From NCBI RefSeq assembly GCF_004792415.1, contig NZ_CP038853.1, forward strand, positions 1,054,001-1,118,000: a stretch of 64,000 nucleotides of DNA, read 5' to 3'. Positions 28,429 through 37,292 of this stretch are shown in pieces. The stretch comes from Pantoea vagans. GTDB taxonomy: Bacteria; Pseudomonadota; Gammaproteobacteria; Enterobacterales; Enterobacteriaceae. The notes below the pieces were generated by a model. That model saw only the letters and a program-made list of their open reading frames with translations, had not been told where the DNA came from and did no database searches. How positions within the stretch are numbered: the first letter of the stretch is position 1; each line of letters opens with the position of its first letter. The position numbers were made by a program, and so were the translations under genes.

Positions 28429-29055
28429 ATGAAGATCGTGGAAGTCAGACACCCGCTGGTCAAACATAAACTGGGCCTGATGCGTGAGCATGATATCAGT
28501 ACAAAGCGTTTTCGCGAGCTGGCCTCTGAAGTGGGCAGCCTGCTGACCTACGAAGCGACCGCCGATCTGGAAACAGAGCGCGTGACCATTGAGGGCTGGA
28601 ACGGCCCGGTAGAGATCGATCAGATCAAAGGCAAAAAAATCACGGTGGTCCCGATCCTGCGTGCCGGCCTGGGCATGATGGAAGGGGTGCTCGAGCACGT
28701 TCCCAGCGCCCGTATCAGCGTGGTGGGTGTTTACCGTGATGAAGAGACGCTGGAGCCGGTTCCCTATTTCCAGAAGCTGGTCTCTAACATTGAAGAGCGC
28801 CTGGCGCTGGTGGTCGACCCGATGCTGGCGACCGGTGGTTCCATGATTGCCACCATCGACCTGCTGAAGAAAGCGGGCTGCACCAGCATCAAAGTGCTGG
28901 TTCTGGTTGCCGCGCCAGAGGGGATTGCCGCGCTGGAGAAAGCGCATCCTGACGTCGAGCTTTACACCGCGTCAGTGGATCAGGGACTGAACGAAAAGGG
29001 TTACATCATTCCCGGGCTCGGCGATGCCGGGGACAAGATTTTCGGAACCAAATAA
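28429..29055 (+). CDS. upp: Uracil phosphoribosyltransferase
   Basis: Salvages uracil to UMP with PRPP. Start ATG 28429 ([20 protein letters not shown]), 208 aa as in E. coli, behind CGGGAGA. The PRPP-binding loop is [11 protein letters not shown]; the uracil-binding C-terminal stretch is [18 protein letters not shown]. It precedes the uracil permease uraA; an intrinsic terminator between them suggests upp can be expressed alone. Confidence 0.98.
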   Translation: MKIVEVRHPLVKHKLGLMREHDISTKRFRELASEVGSLLTYEATADLETERVTIEGWNGPVEIDQIKGKKITVVPILRAGLGMMEGVLEHVPSARISVVGVYRDEETLEPVPYFQKLVSNIEERLALVVDPMLATGGSMIATIDLLKKAGCTSIKVLVLVAAPEGIAALEKAHPDVELYTASVDQGLNEKGYIIPGLGDAGDKIFGTK

Positions 29056-29059
29056 ATCG

Positions 29060-29090
29060 CACAGCCGACCAGAGAGTCGGCTTTTTTTTG
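29060..29090 (+). terminator. Intrinsic terminator between upp and uraA
   Basis: Stem AGCCGAC / GTCGGCT with loop CAGAGA, followed by TTTTTTT. A second, GC-rich region (29110-29150) lies before uraA but has no T-run. Confidence 0.85.
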
Positions 29091-29196
29091 ACAAAAAAAC
29101 GCCCCGAACGGATTCGGTCTGCCGCAAGGCGCACCGGCTTGCCTGCTGCTGTGCCAGAGGCGCGAACCCATGGGGATACAAAACATAAGGGGATAA

Positions 29197-30483
29197 ATGA
29201 TGACTCGTCGCGCCATTGGCGTCAGTGAACGACCGCCGTTACTGCAAACCATTCCACTCAGCCTGCAACACCTGTTTGCCATGTTTGGTGCCACGGTACT
29301 GGTGCCGATTCTGTTCCACATCAACCCGGCGACGGTGCTGTTGTTTAACGGCGTCGGCACACTGATTTATCTCTTTATCTGTAAAGGCAAAATTCCCGCC
29401 TACCTCGGTTCCAGTTTTGCCTTTATCTCGCCGGTGCTGCTGCTGCTGCCACTGGGTTACGAGGTCGCGCTGGGCGGATTTATCCTGTGCGGCGTGCTGT
29501 TCTGTATCGTGGCGCTGATTGTGAAACGCGCGGGCACCGGCTGGCTCGACGTGATGTTTCCCCCGGCGGCGATGGGCGCGATTGTCGCCGTCATCGGTCT
29601 GGAGCTGGCGGGTGTCGCCGCCAATATGGCTGGCCTGCTGCCCGCTGAAGGCAGTGCGCCCGACAGCAAAACCGTGCTGATTTCGCTGGTCACGCTGGCG
29701 GTAACGGTCTTCGGTTCGGTACTGTTCCGTGGCTTCCTGGCGATTATCCCTATTCTGGTCGGTGTAGTGGCAGGCTATCTGCTCTCTGCCTTTATGGGCA
29801 TCGTTGACTGGAGTGGCGTGGTGAAAGCCCCGTGGTTTGCCCTGCCAACCTTCTATACACCGCGTTTCGAGTGGGTGGCAATGCTGACGATTCTGCCTGC
29901 GGCGCTGGTGGTCATTGCCGAGCATATCGGTCATCTGGTGGTTACGGCCAACATCGTGAAGAAAGATCTGATTCGCGACCCTGGCCTGCATCGTTCGATG
30001 TTCGCCAACGGCTTATCCACCGTTATTTCTGGCTTCTTTGGTTCGACGCCGAATACGACCTATGGGGAAAATATCGGCGTGATGGCGATTACCCGCGTCT
30101 ATAGCACCTGGGTGATTGGCGGCGCGGCGATTCTGGCGATTCTGCTCTCCTGCGTCGGCAAACTGGCGGCGGTGATCCAGGCGATCCCGGTGCCGGTGAT
30201 GGGCGGTGTGTCGCTGCTGCTGTATGGCGTCATTGGCGCATCCGGTATCCGCGTGTTGATCGAATCCAAAGTCGATTACAACAAAGCGCAGAATCTGATC
30301 CTGACCTCGGTGATCCTGATCATCGGCGTCAGCGGGGCGAAGGTACATATCGGCGCGGCAGAGCTGAAAGGCATGGCACTGGCGACGATCGTGGGCGTTG
30401 GCCTGGCGCTGATCTTCCGCGTGATCTCGCTGTTGCGCCCGGAAGAAGTGGTGCTGGAGGCTGAAGAACCGCGCGAACATTGA
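29197..30483 (+). CDS. uraA: Uracil:proton symporter
   Basis: Inner-membrane nucleobase permease (NCS2/NAT family), 428 aa with 14 predicted membrane segments. Family marks: SLQHLFAMFGATVLVPILF near the N-terminus, VIAEHIGHLVVTANIVKKDL with the substrate-binding Glu, and GFFGSTPNTTYGENIGVMAITRVYS with the second key Glu. Two ATG codons in tandem at 29197 follow AAGGGGATAA. It sits in the conserved upp-uraA-hda order. Confidence 0.97.
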   Translation: MMTRRAIGVSERPPLLQTIPLSLQHLFAMFGATVLVPILFHINPATVLLFNGVGTLIYLFICKGKIPAYLGSSFAFISPVLLLLPLGYEVALGGFILCGVLFCIVALIVKRAGTGWLDVMFPPAAMGAIVAVIGLELAGVAANMAGLLPAEGSAPDSKTVLISLVTLAVTVFGSVLFRGFLAIIPILVGVVAGYLLSAFMGIVDWSGVVKAPWFALPTFYTPRFEWVAMLTILPAALVVIAEHIGHLVVTANIVKKDLIRDPGLHRSMFANGLSTVISGFFGSTPNTTYGENIGVMAITRVYSTWVIGGAAILAILLSCVGKLAAVIQAIPVPVMGGVSLLLYGVIGASGIRVLIESKVDYNKAQNLILTSVILIIGVSGAKVHIGAAELKGMALATIVGVGLALIFRVISLLRPEEVVLEAEEPREH

Positions 30484-30591
30484 TCGCAGCGCGCCTGACA
30501 GGATCCGGGGCAGGGACGCCCCATTCATCTCTTTCTGAAAACTGTGTTAGACTTCCCCCGATTTTTTGCTTGTTCTCTTGCTGAGGTGCTT

Positions 30592-31293
30592 CTGAACACG
30601 CCGGCACAATTGTCATTGCCACTCTATTTACCCGACGATGAAACCTTCTCCAGCTTCTGGCCGGGGGAAAACCCGTCGCTGATTGCCGCACTCAAAGGCG
30701 CTCTCAACCAACAACATGGCAGCTATCTCTACTTCTGGTCACGCGAAGGCGGTGGGCGGAGCCATCTGCTGCACGCCGCGTGCGCCGAAATGTCCGCGCG
30801 CAGTGAAGCGGTCGGTTACGTTCCGCTGGATAAACGCACCTGGTTTGTTCCGGAAGTGCTGGAAGGGATGGAGCAGCTGTCACTGGTCTGCATCGATAAC
30901 ATCGAGTGCATTGCAGGCGAACCGGAGTGGGAGATGGCGATCTTCGATCTCTATAATCGCATTCTGGAAACCGGCAATACGCGCCTGTTTATTACCGGCG
31001 ATCGTCCGCCACGTCAGCTGAATCTGCAGCTGCCCGATCTTGCCTCGCGGCTGGACTGGGGGCAGATCTATCGCCTGCAGCCGCTCTCCGATGAAGACAA
31101 ACTGCAGGCGCTGCAACTGCGTGCCGGATTACGTGGATTTGAACTGCCGGAAGATGTGGGTCGCTTCCTGCTGAAGCGACTGGATCGGGAAATGCGCACG
31201 CTGTTTGATACGCTGGATCGGCTTGATCGCGCCTCGATCAGCGCGCAGCGTAAACTCACTATTCCCTTCGTTAAAGAGACGCTCGGCCTTTAA
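30592..31293 (+). CDS. hda: Hda, DnaA-inactivating AAA+ protein (CTG start)
   Basis: With the DNA-loaded beta clamp, Hda stimulates ATP hydrolysis by DnaA and so limits re-initiation of replication. The clamp-binding motif QLSLPL is at residues 5-10, followed by an AAA+ domain with P-loop [11 protein letters not shown], Walker B LVCIDNIE and sensor-2 region [16 protein letters not shown]. The start is placed at the CTG at 30592 (Leu/Met-Asn-Thr-Pro-Ala). This gives 233 aa, exactly the E. coli length, and E. coli hda is known to start at CTG. A GTG in frame at 30544 would add 16 residues unlike the family. Confidence 0.95.
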   Translation: MNTPAQLSLPLYLPDDETFSSFWPGENPSLIAALKGALNQQHGSYLYFWSREGGGRSHLLHAACAEMSARSEAVGYVPLDKRTWFVPEVLEGMEQLSLVCIDNIECIAGEPEWEMAIFDLYNRILETGNTRLFITGDRPPRQLNLQLPDLASRLDWGQIYRLQPLSDEDKLQALQLRAGLRGFELPEDVGRFLLKRLDREMRTLFDTLDRLDRASISAQRKLTIPFVKETLGL

Positions 31294-31631
31294 ACAATGT
31301 CGAGCACCGCTTCTGGCGGACGTCCGATCCGCGCTTTATCGCCATTGATCACAATCGGCCTTTCAATCAGCACCGGATTTTCTACCAGCGCATCCAGCAG
31401 CGCACTTTCGTTTTTATCGGCGAGTGCCAGCTCGCTGTAGAGCGCCTCTTTGGTACGCATCAACTCTCGTGCACTCTGCATTCCCAGTTTCTGTAGCAGA
31501 ATTTGCAGCGTCTCGCGATCGGGCGGCGTCTGCAGATAGAGCACCACTTCCGGCTCAATGCCGCGGGCGTTCAGCAGCGCCAGCGTTTCGCGGCTCTTGC
31601 TGCAGCGCGGGTTGTGGTAAATCGTCACCAT
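31290..31631 (-). CDS. yfgD: YfgD, ArsC-like (glutaredoxin-dependent) reductase
   Basis: A 113-aa protein of the ArsC/Spx thioredoxin-fold family starting [10 protein letters not shown], with the active Cys at residue 10 and the conserved [12 protein letters not shown] near the C-terminus. E. coli YfgD is an arsenate-reductase homologue of uncertain substrate. Start is the ATG at 31631 behind AAGGAG; an upstream ATG at 31658 is in frame but less well placed. It follows bepA by 44 nt in the same direction, and its stop overlaps the convergent hda stop by 4 nt. Confidence 0.93.
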   Translation of the reverse strand: MVTIYHNPRCSKSRETLALLNARGIEPEVVLYLQTPPDRETLQILLQKLGMQSARELMRTKEALYSELALADKNESALLDALVENPVLIERPIVINGDKARIGRPPEAVLDIV

Positions 31632-31675
31632 TTCAGACTCTCCTTTTATTTTTGGCATGTCAGCTACGTCGTTTC

Positions 31676-33139
31676 TCAGCCTTTCTGATACTGCTTAAAG
31701 CGCTGCTGCAACTGGCGCAGCTGATCGATACGGGCATCGTAGCGCGCCTGCTTCAGGCTGCCGAGTGGCACCTGTGCGCTGGCGCTGCCTAACGCGGCGA
31801 TGGCCTGATCAAGCTGGCCATTCAGCGCCAGGCTCTCTGCCCGTGCCGACAACTCTTCATCATTCAGTCCCTGCTGTGCAGAAGCCTGGGCCAGTAAATC
31901 CCAGCCGTTGGGATCGTCTTTATTGGCCCAGGTATAGCGGTTCAGAATACGACTGGCACTGGCATACTGCTTCGCTTCCACGTAGGCGTTCGCCAGGTTT
32001 AACTGCACCACCGGGCTGTTTTTGGCACCGGTTGCGGCGGTGAGCAGGGCGATCGCCTGTTGTGGCTGGTTCAGGCCGATGTCGATGTCCGACATGATAT
32101 CCAGGAACCAGACATTATTAGGCTGTTTCGCCAGCAGCGGCGTCATGATGCGCTTCGCATCGGCATAGCTCTTGGCCTGTAAAAACTGTATGGCTTTGCC
32201 ATATTGTGATGCCAGCTGTTCACGCGCATTGCCGCTGGCATACTGACTCAGCAGTTCATCGGTAAGCTGATTACGCCCGGTGGCGTACATCCCCAGCGCA
32301 CGCACCTTCGCCAGGTAAAAATCTTCAGTGGACTGCACGACGACCGGGCGCATCTGGTTAGCACGGTTGCGGGCATCCGCCAGACGGCTGTCGGGCAGGG
32401 GGTGCGTCAGCAGAATTTCAGGTGGCTTGGAGGAGAAGCGGCTCTGATCGGCCAGCTTCTGCAGAAAGTTCGGCATCGCCTGGGGATCGAAACCGGCGCG
32501 CTGCAGCACCTGAATGCCGATGCGGTCAGCTTCCTGCTCATTACCCTGGGTGAAGCTGATAATCCCCTGCTGCGTACCCGCCAGGGTGCCGGTCAGTGCG
32601 GCCATACCCGCCTGCGGACTCGCCATCGCCAGCAGTATCGAGCCCAGCGCACCGACCCAGGTGAGTGGGGCATTGCGCTTCTGATCTTCCATGGCGCGCG
32701 CCAGATGGCGCTGGGTGACGTGTGAAATTTCATGCGCCATCACGGATGCCAGCTGACTTTCGTTTTCGGTAAAGCGAAACAGCGCGGAGTGCAGCACCAC
32801 GTTGCCACCGAAGAAGGCAAAGGCGTTGAGCTCATCGTTCTGAATCAGAAAGAAGTGGAACGGGGTTTTGACGGAGTCAGCATGCGAGACCAGCCGCTGC
32901 CCCAGCTGATTAATATACTGATTAAGCAGCGGATCGTTGATCAGCGGCGCACTGGCACGCAGCTGGCGCACATAGAAGTCGCCCATCTGCAGTTCCTGAT
33001 TAATCGACAGCGTCGAACCGGCCGTGGTGCCAATATCGGGAAGCGAGTCACTGACATCGGCCCTGGCAGGTGTCAGAGTGGTGAAAATGAGCGTCGGGAG
33101 TAGCGCGGCGATCAGCGTTTTCTTTAACCGGTTCAACAT
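31676..33139 (-). CDS. bepA: BepA, periplasmic chaperone and metalloprotease for outer-membrane proteins
   Basis: M48 zinc protease that supports LptD assembly and removes stalled BAM substrates. The 487-aa precursor has a signal peptide (residues 1-27, ending TPARA) and an M48 domain with HEISH in [15 protein letters not shown] and the third ligand in [11 protein letters not shown]-terminal TPR domain (about 310-480) follows. Length equals E. coli BepA. It works with BamB and BamC encoded in the same window. A weak SigmaE-like GGAACA lies upstream on the minus strand (33190-33195). Confidence 0.96.
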   Translation of the reverse strand: MLNRLKKTLIAALLPTLIFTTLTPARADVSDSLPDIGTTAGSTLSINQELQMGDFYVRQLRASAPLINDPLLNQYINQLGQRLVSHADSVKTPFHFFLIQNDELNAFAFFGGNVVLHSALFRFTENESQLASVMAHEISHVTQRHLARAMEDQKRNAPLTWVGALGSILLAMASPQAGMAALTGTLAGTQQGIISFTQGNEQEADRIGIQVLQRAGFDPQAMPNFLQKLADQSRFSSKPPEILLTHPLPDSRLADARNRANQMRPVVVQSTEDFYLAKVRALGMYATGRNQLTDELLSQYASGNAREQLASQYGKAIQFLQAKSYADAKRIMTPLLAKQPNNVWFLDIMSDIDIGLNQPQQAIALLTAATGAKNSPVVQLNLANAYVEAKQYASASRILNRYTWANKDDPNGWDLLAQASAQQGLNDEELSARAESLALNGQLDQAIAALGSASAQVPLGSLKQARYDARIDQLRQLQQRFKQYQKG

Positions 33140-33893
33140 GCCTTAATCCTGTAGAGAGGCCCTGAAAATGGACAGGTGCGCAGCGGGAATGTTCCATTTT
33201 TCGCAGATAACGGCGGTTCGGGACTATCTTAACCAGAGCATCAAAAGAAAGAAATGTCGTTTTCTGGCGAGTGCCTGGCGTAATTTGTGCAAGATCGCAG
33301 ATTTTGACGAAAAAAACTGAACATCCCGCCAACTTAAACCGCAGTTAAACGAGGTAAATCCGGCGAGGTTTTCCCGGGGTCCTGAGCCGCTAATTTGCCT
33401 CTTATCTGTTCATTCCCGTCGTGCTTCGACCGAATAAAGCAGAATCTGCTGACAGATATCCGGAACCGTAATCATTATTTTTTTAAAGTTATGTAAATTC
33501 AATCAGAAAAACTGAATATGGCACGCGTTTTTCCAGGTCTACTCTGAAAAAACAGGCCACGCTGCGCCGCAAAATGTTTCTGCACCATTGATTAATTAAA
33601 TCGTATTACCTGCAACACTCTTCCTGATTCCAGCTATGCCTGGCTGTTATTTTCTCGCATCAACTTAACAGACAGAGATTAAATTCGTGATAGTCAGATC
33701 CACTGCGGCTAAGACCTTTTTTTCTGCATGATGAAAATCTTCGATTAATTCTCTGAGTGAATAATTTCAGCGGTTATCAATAGCGCGTTGACCTGAATTT
33801 ACAGAAGCGAGAATTAAACCTGCGCTGTGGTATAGATAGCCGACCTGATTCAGCCCTGAATCTGACAGACATTATTTGCCGGAGAGAAGTGTT
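33140..33893. other. 754-bp intergenic region with no recognised gene
   Basis: The left part holds the bepA promoter region. The rest (33300-33880) is clearly more AT-rich than its surroundings, with many A/T runs, and stop codons in all frames. Short inverted repeats such as ATTCA...TGAAT near 33496-33516 are visible, but no convincing ORF or terminator. The length and composition are unusual for this compact window and may mark a lost gene, an insertion site or an unrecognised RNA. Confidence 0.6.
33828..33836 (+). promoter_or_regulatory. Extended -10 promoter element of the dsrE pair
   Basis: TG-G-TATAGA fits an extended -10 box (TGnTATAAT). It lies 58 nt before the first dsrE-like start codon; no consensus -35 is needed for such promoters, and none is clear. 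Confidence 0.45.
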
Positions 33894-34499
33894 ATGCGTT
33901 CAGTGGTTTCATACGCGTTAATCGCCATTATTGGCGGCGTCGTTGGCGCGGCTGTCACACAGAGTGGCGATATTTACGACAAAGTGACACGTCATTTTGC
34001 AACCGAGCCACAGGAAGCGCCTGGATTCTGGAGTACCCCGGCGATTGAAGGCTACGGCAAAATTCATTACGAGCCTGACGCCGCGTTTAAACCGGTGGCG
34101 GGCCTGAGCAACAAAATCGTTTTCCAGATTACCCGCAGCGACGGCGCGATGACCGCACCGAATCTGGGACTGGAGCGTGTGGCGCGCGTGGTGAATTTGT
34201 ATATCGCCTCTGGCGTGCCGGCCGACCAGCTGAAATTTGTGGTTTCGGTCACTGGTGACGCAACGCCTGCCATGCTCGATAACGCCCATTTCAAACAGTT
34301 TTATGGCATCGAAAATCCAAACCTGAAGCTGATTAATGAGCTGAATCAGGCGGGAGTGAAAGTCTCGGTCTGCGATCAGTCCGTGGCATTCCATCACTAT
34401 CCGAATAACTGGATTGATAAATCTGTCATCCATGCGCTTTCCAGTCCAACCACGGTATCAACCCTGCAAAACCAGGGGTACGCGTGGCTGGCAATGTAA
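33894..34499 (+). CDS. DsrE-family protein with N-terminal membrane anchor, copy 1
   Basis: A 201-aa protein with a hydrophobic N-terminus (VVSYALIAIIGGVVGAAVT) acting as signal or anchor, then a DsrE/DsrF-like alpha/beta domain. Landmarks are FWSTPAIEGYGKIHY, NLGLERVARVVNLY and a conserved single Cys in VSVCDQSVAFHH, equivalent to the sulfur-carrying Cys of this fold. It would face the periplasm. Start ATG 33894 follows GGAGAGAAG. Together with the next gene it forms a tandem paralogue pair. The substrate is unknown; sulfur relay or redox sensing is only a guess. Confidence 0.8.
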   Translation: MRSVVSYALIAIIGGVVGAAVTQSGDIYDKVTRHFATEPQEAPGFWSTPAIEGYGKIHYEPDAAFKPVAGLSNKIVFQITRSDGAMTAPNLGLERVARVVNLYIASGVPADQLKFVVSVTGDATPAMLDNAHFKQFYGIENPNLKLINELNQAGVKVSVCDQSVAFHHYPNNWIDKSVIHALSSPTTVSTLQNQGYAWLAM

Positions 34500-34530
34500 T
34501 TGATGTTTTAAACGACCAGGAGAAGAGTGA

Positions 34531-35139
34531 ATGCGTCCAGCAGCGTTAGTAGTAATGGCAGCCGTAGCAGGATTTATCGGAGGCAATGTTTTACAGTTGC
34601 CGGAATTATTCGATAAGGTCAGCGGAAAAATGGCAGATAATAAATCTGAGCCTGCTGATTTCTGGAGTACGCCTGCGATTGAAGGCTACGGCAAAATACA
34701 TTATGTCGATACGCCAGCATTTAAACCCGGCACCACTGCGGGTCTGAGTAATAAAATTGTTTTCCAGATTAACCACAATGACGGCGATATTCGTAAGCCG
34801 AATCTGGGCCTGGAGCGTGTGGCACGTGTCACCAACCTCTATTATGCGGCGGGTGTGCCACTCGACCAGCTGAAATTTGTGGTGTCGATTAACGGCGACG
34901 CGGTGTCGTCAGCGCTGAATAATGACCAGTTCAGCAAAGCCTACGGCGTGGATAACCCGAACCTGAAGCTGATCAGCGAACTGAAAAAAGCGGGCGTTCA
35001 GGTCACTATCTGTGATCAGTCCGTGGCGTTTCATCAGCTCGATCGCAACTGGATCGATCCGATGGTCACCCACACTATCTCCAGCGGCACCACCGTTGCC
35101 ACGCTGGAAAACAGCGGTTACGCCTTCCTGATGCTTTAA
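34531..35139 (+). CDS. DsrE-family protein with N-terminal membrane anchor, copy 2
   Basis: A 202-aa paralogue of the preceding gene, 31 nt downstream with a good AGGAGAAG site. It shares FWSTPAIEGYGKIHY, LSNKIVFQI, NLGLERVARV, NPNLKLI and ICDQSVAFHQ with copy 1; roughly 60% of aligned residues look identical by hand. The N-terminus (ALVVMAAVAGFIGGNVL) is again a membrane segment but otherwise diverged. An exact count needs an alignment. Confidence 0.8.
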   Translation: MRPAALVVMAAVAGFIGGNVLQLPELFDKVSGKMADNKSEPADFWSTPAIEGYGKIHYVDTPAFKPGTTAGLSNKIVFQINHNDGDIRKPNLGLERVARVTNLYYAAGVPLDQLKFVVSINGDAVSSALNNDQFSKAYGVDNPNLKLISELKKAGVQVTICDQSVAFHQLDRNWIDPMVTHTISSGTTVATLENSGYAFLML

Positions 35140-35227
35140 TTCCCCGCAGCGGCGTCACTGCCGCTGTCACCTGCCGGTCATGTTACCGTGATGCGCCTGT
35201 CATATAACGCCGCTAGTTTACGTCGCA

Positions 35228-35243
35228 ATGAGATCGATCTCAT
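35228..35243. promoter_or_regulatory. Perfect 16-bp palindrome with central CG, probable LacI-family operator
   Basis: ATGAGAT-CG-ATCTCAT is fully self-complementary and has the central CG step typical of LacI-family sites. It ends 20 bp before the regulator's start codon, so autoregulation and control of the whole operon are likely. Flanking CGTCG/CGACG extend the dyad with a 2-bp offset. Confidence 0.75.
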
Positions 35244-35263
35244 CGACGATAAACGAGGCAGTG

Positions 35264-36286
35264 ATGACAGATTTAATCAGCGTAGCCCGACTGGCAGGGG
35301 TCTCCCGCGCAACCGCCGCACGCGCCTTCTCTGATCCTCATCTGCTGAAACCAGGCACGCTACAAAAGGTGCTTGCCGCCTCGGAACAGATCGGTTTTCG
35401 CCCGAATCATATTGCCCGTCAGCTCCGCACTCAACACTCCACCACGCTTGGCGTACTGCTGCCTTCACTGCTTAATCCGGTTTTTGCCCTGCAACTGCAG
35501 GCGATGGAGCAGCAGGCCCGTCAGGCTGGGTATGCGCTGCTGGTGGCAACCAGTGATTATCAGGCTGAGCGGGAAGTGGCCATTGTCGAACATATGCTGC
35601 ACCAGCGTGTCGCCGGTCTGGTTCTGACGGTGGCAGACGCCGACCGCAGTGCGCTGCTGCCGACGCTGGCGGCAGCAAAGATGCCCTTCGTGCTGACTCA
35701 CAACGTGCCGCAACAGCACGACTGGCCCGCGCTGTGCGTCGATAACCGTAAAGCGATGGCGGAAGCGACTGCCCATCTCATCAATCTCGGCCATCGCCAC
35801 ATCGTGATGGCCGCTGGACCTATGCAGCAATCTGATCGTGCGCGTCTGCGCTACCTCGGCTACTGCGAAGCCATGCAGCAGGCCGGTCTGACGCCGCGGG
35901 CAATGATTGAGATGCCCAGCCATATTCAGTCCGACTTCCGGCTGCTGCTGCCCCTGATGAATGCCCCTTCGCCACTGACCGCCGTGATTTGCAGTAACGA
36001 TCTGCTGGCTATCAGCCTGCTGGGGGCTGCTGCGCGTGCCGGTGTCAGCGTACCGAATCAATTGTCAGTCATCGGCTTCGACGGCATTGAGCTGGGTGAA
36101 CAGCTTTCACCATCACTGGCCAGCGTGGTGCAGCCGATTGCGCTGATGGGCACGCGCGCCATCGATCTGCTTCTGAATCCGGGCGGCAAAACCCACTTGC
36201 TGGCCCATCATTTACGGCTCGGGGAGAGTATCGCCCCGGCATTTCATGGTTCTATTTCAGGGAAACATCATGTCACTCAACCTTAA
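35264..36286 (+). CDS. LacI-family transcriptional repressor
   Basis: A 340-aa regulator. N-terminal HTH (ISVARLAGVSRATAARAFSD) with hinge helix region IGFRPNHIARQLRT, then a periplasmic-binding-protein-like effector domain (LGVLLPSLLNPVFALQ, VICSNDLLAISLLGAA, SVIGFDGIELGEQLSPSL). Start chosen is the ATG at 35264, which places the HTH at the N-terminus. It overlaps the downstream binding-protein gene by 17 nt, so regulator and transporter share one message. The effector is probably the transported solute or its hydrolysis product. Confidence 0.92.
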   Translation: MTDLISVARLAGVSRATAARAFSDPHLLKPGTLQKVLAASEQIGFRPNHIARQLRTQHSTTLGVLLPSLLNPVFALQLQAMEQQARQAGYALLVATSDYQAEREVAIVEHMLHQRVAGLVLTVADADRSALLPTLAAAKMPFVLTHNVPQQHDWPALCVDNRKAMAEATAHLINLGHRHIVMAAGPMQQSDRARLRYLGYCEAMQQAGLTPRAMIEMPSHIQSDFRLLLPLMNAPSPLTAVICSNDLLAISLLGAAARAGVSVPNQLSVIGFDGIELGEQLSPSLASVVQPIALMGTRAIDLLLNPGGKTHLLAHHLRLGESIAPAFHGSISGKHHVTQP

Positions 36287-37292
36287 TATCAGACAGGTCG
36301 CCAGCGCTGCGCTGCTGGCCGGATGCTCGCTTACCAGTTCGTGGGCGCAGGCGGCAGAAAATGCCATCTGCTATAACTGCCCGCCAGAGTGGGCCGACTG
36401 GGCCACGCAGCTTCAGGCGATTGAAAAAGCGACCGGCATTCATGTGCCGCAGGATAATAAAAATTCAGGGCAGGCGCTGGCGCAGCTGGTGGCGGAGAAA
36501 AACAATCCGGTCGCCGACGTGGTCTATTACGGCGTCAGCTTTGGTATTCAGGCTGTCAGTGCCGACGTGGTCAGCGCTTATAAACCGACTAACTGGGATC
36601 AGATCCCGGCAGGCATGAAAGATCCCAATGGCAAGTGGGTGGCGCTGCACTCCGGGACCATGGGCTTTATGGTTAATGTCGATGCGCTGGGTGGCGCGCC
36701 GGTGCCGCGCTCCTGGGATGATCTGCTGAAGCCGGAATATAAAGGTATGGTGGGGTATCTGGATCCGGCCAGCGCCTTTGTAGGCTATGTCGCAGCGGTC
36801 GCGGTGAATCAGGCCAAAGGCGGCAGCCTGCATGATTTCACCCCGGCGATTAACTGGTTTAAGGCGCTGCAGCGCAACCAGCCAATTGTGCCTAAGCAGA
36901 CCGCCTATGCGCGTCTGATTTCGGGCGAAATCCCGATTCTGATCGACTATGACTTCAACGCCTATCGCGCCCGCTACAAAGATCACGCCAACGTTGAGTT
37001 TGTGATCCCGAGCGAGGGAACAGTCACGGTGCCGTACGTCATCAGCCTGGTGAAGAATGCGCCGCATCCGGCCAACGGTAAGAAAGTGATTGATTTCGTG
37101 CTGTCAGATGCCGGTCAGGCTATCTGGGCCAATGCCTGGCTGCGTCCGGTGCGGGCGGGGGCGATGTCACCCGAGGCGAAAAAATATTTCCTGCCTGACA
37201 GCGATTATGCGCGCGCCCACACGGTCGATTATCAGCAGATGGCCGATGCGCAGAAGGGCTTCTCCGCGCGTTATCTGAGTGAGATTCGCTGA
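36270..37292 (+). CDS. ABC transporter periplasmic binding protein (iron/phosphonate/polyamine-type)
   Basis: A 340-aa precursor with a signal peptide (residues 1-29, SAALLAGCSLTSSWAQA; the AGC could also be a lipobox). A type 2 periplasmic-binding fold follows, like Fbp, PotD or AepX proteins (VADVVYYGVSFGIQA, ALHSGTMGFMVNVDALGG, GYLDPASAFVGYVA). Cys residues in ICYNC right after the signal are unusual. Start ATG 36270 lies within the regulator gene. The substrate cannot be told from sequence; the phosphodiesterase in the operon suggests a phosphorylated or phosphonate solute. Confidence 0.85.
   Translation: MSLNLNIRQVASAALLAGCSLTSSWAQAAENAICYNCPPEWADWATQLQAIEKATGIHVPQDNKNSGQALAQLVAEKNNPVADVVYYGVSFGIQAVSADVVSAYKPTNWDQIPAGMKDPNGKWVALHSGTMGFMVNVDALGGAPVPRSWDDLLKPEYKGMVGYLDPASAFVGYVAAVAVNQAKGGSLHDFTPAINWFKALQRNQPIVPKQTAYARLISGEIPILIDYDFNAYRARYKDHANVEFVIPSEGTVTVPYVISLVKNAPHPANGKKVIDFVLSDAGQAIWANAWLRPVRAGAMSPEAKKYFLPDSDYARAHTVDYQQMADAQKGFSARYLSEIR

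Noticed and set aside
33190..33225. SigmaE promoter for bepA on the minus strand
   Set aside because: GGAACA is a fair -35, but no good TCTGA/TCAAA -10 lies at 15-17 nt, so it is mentioned only as a weak possibility.
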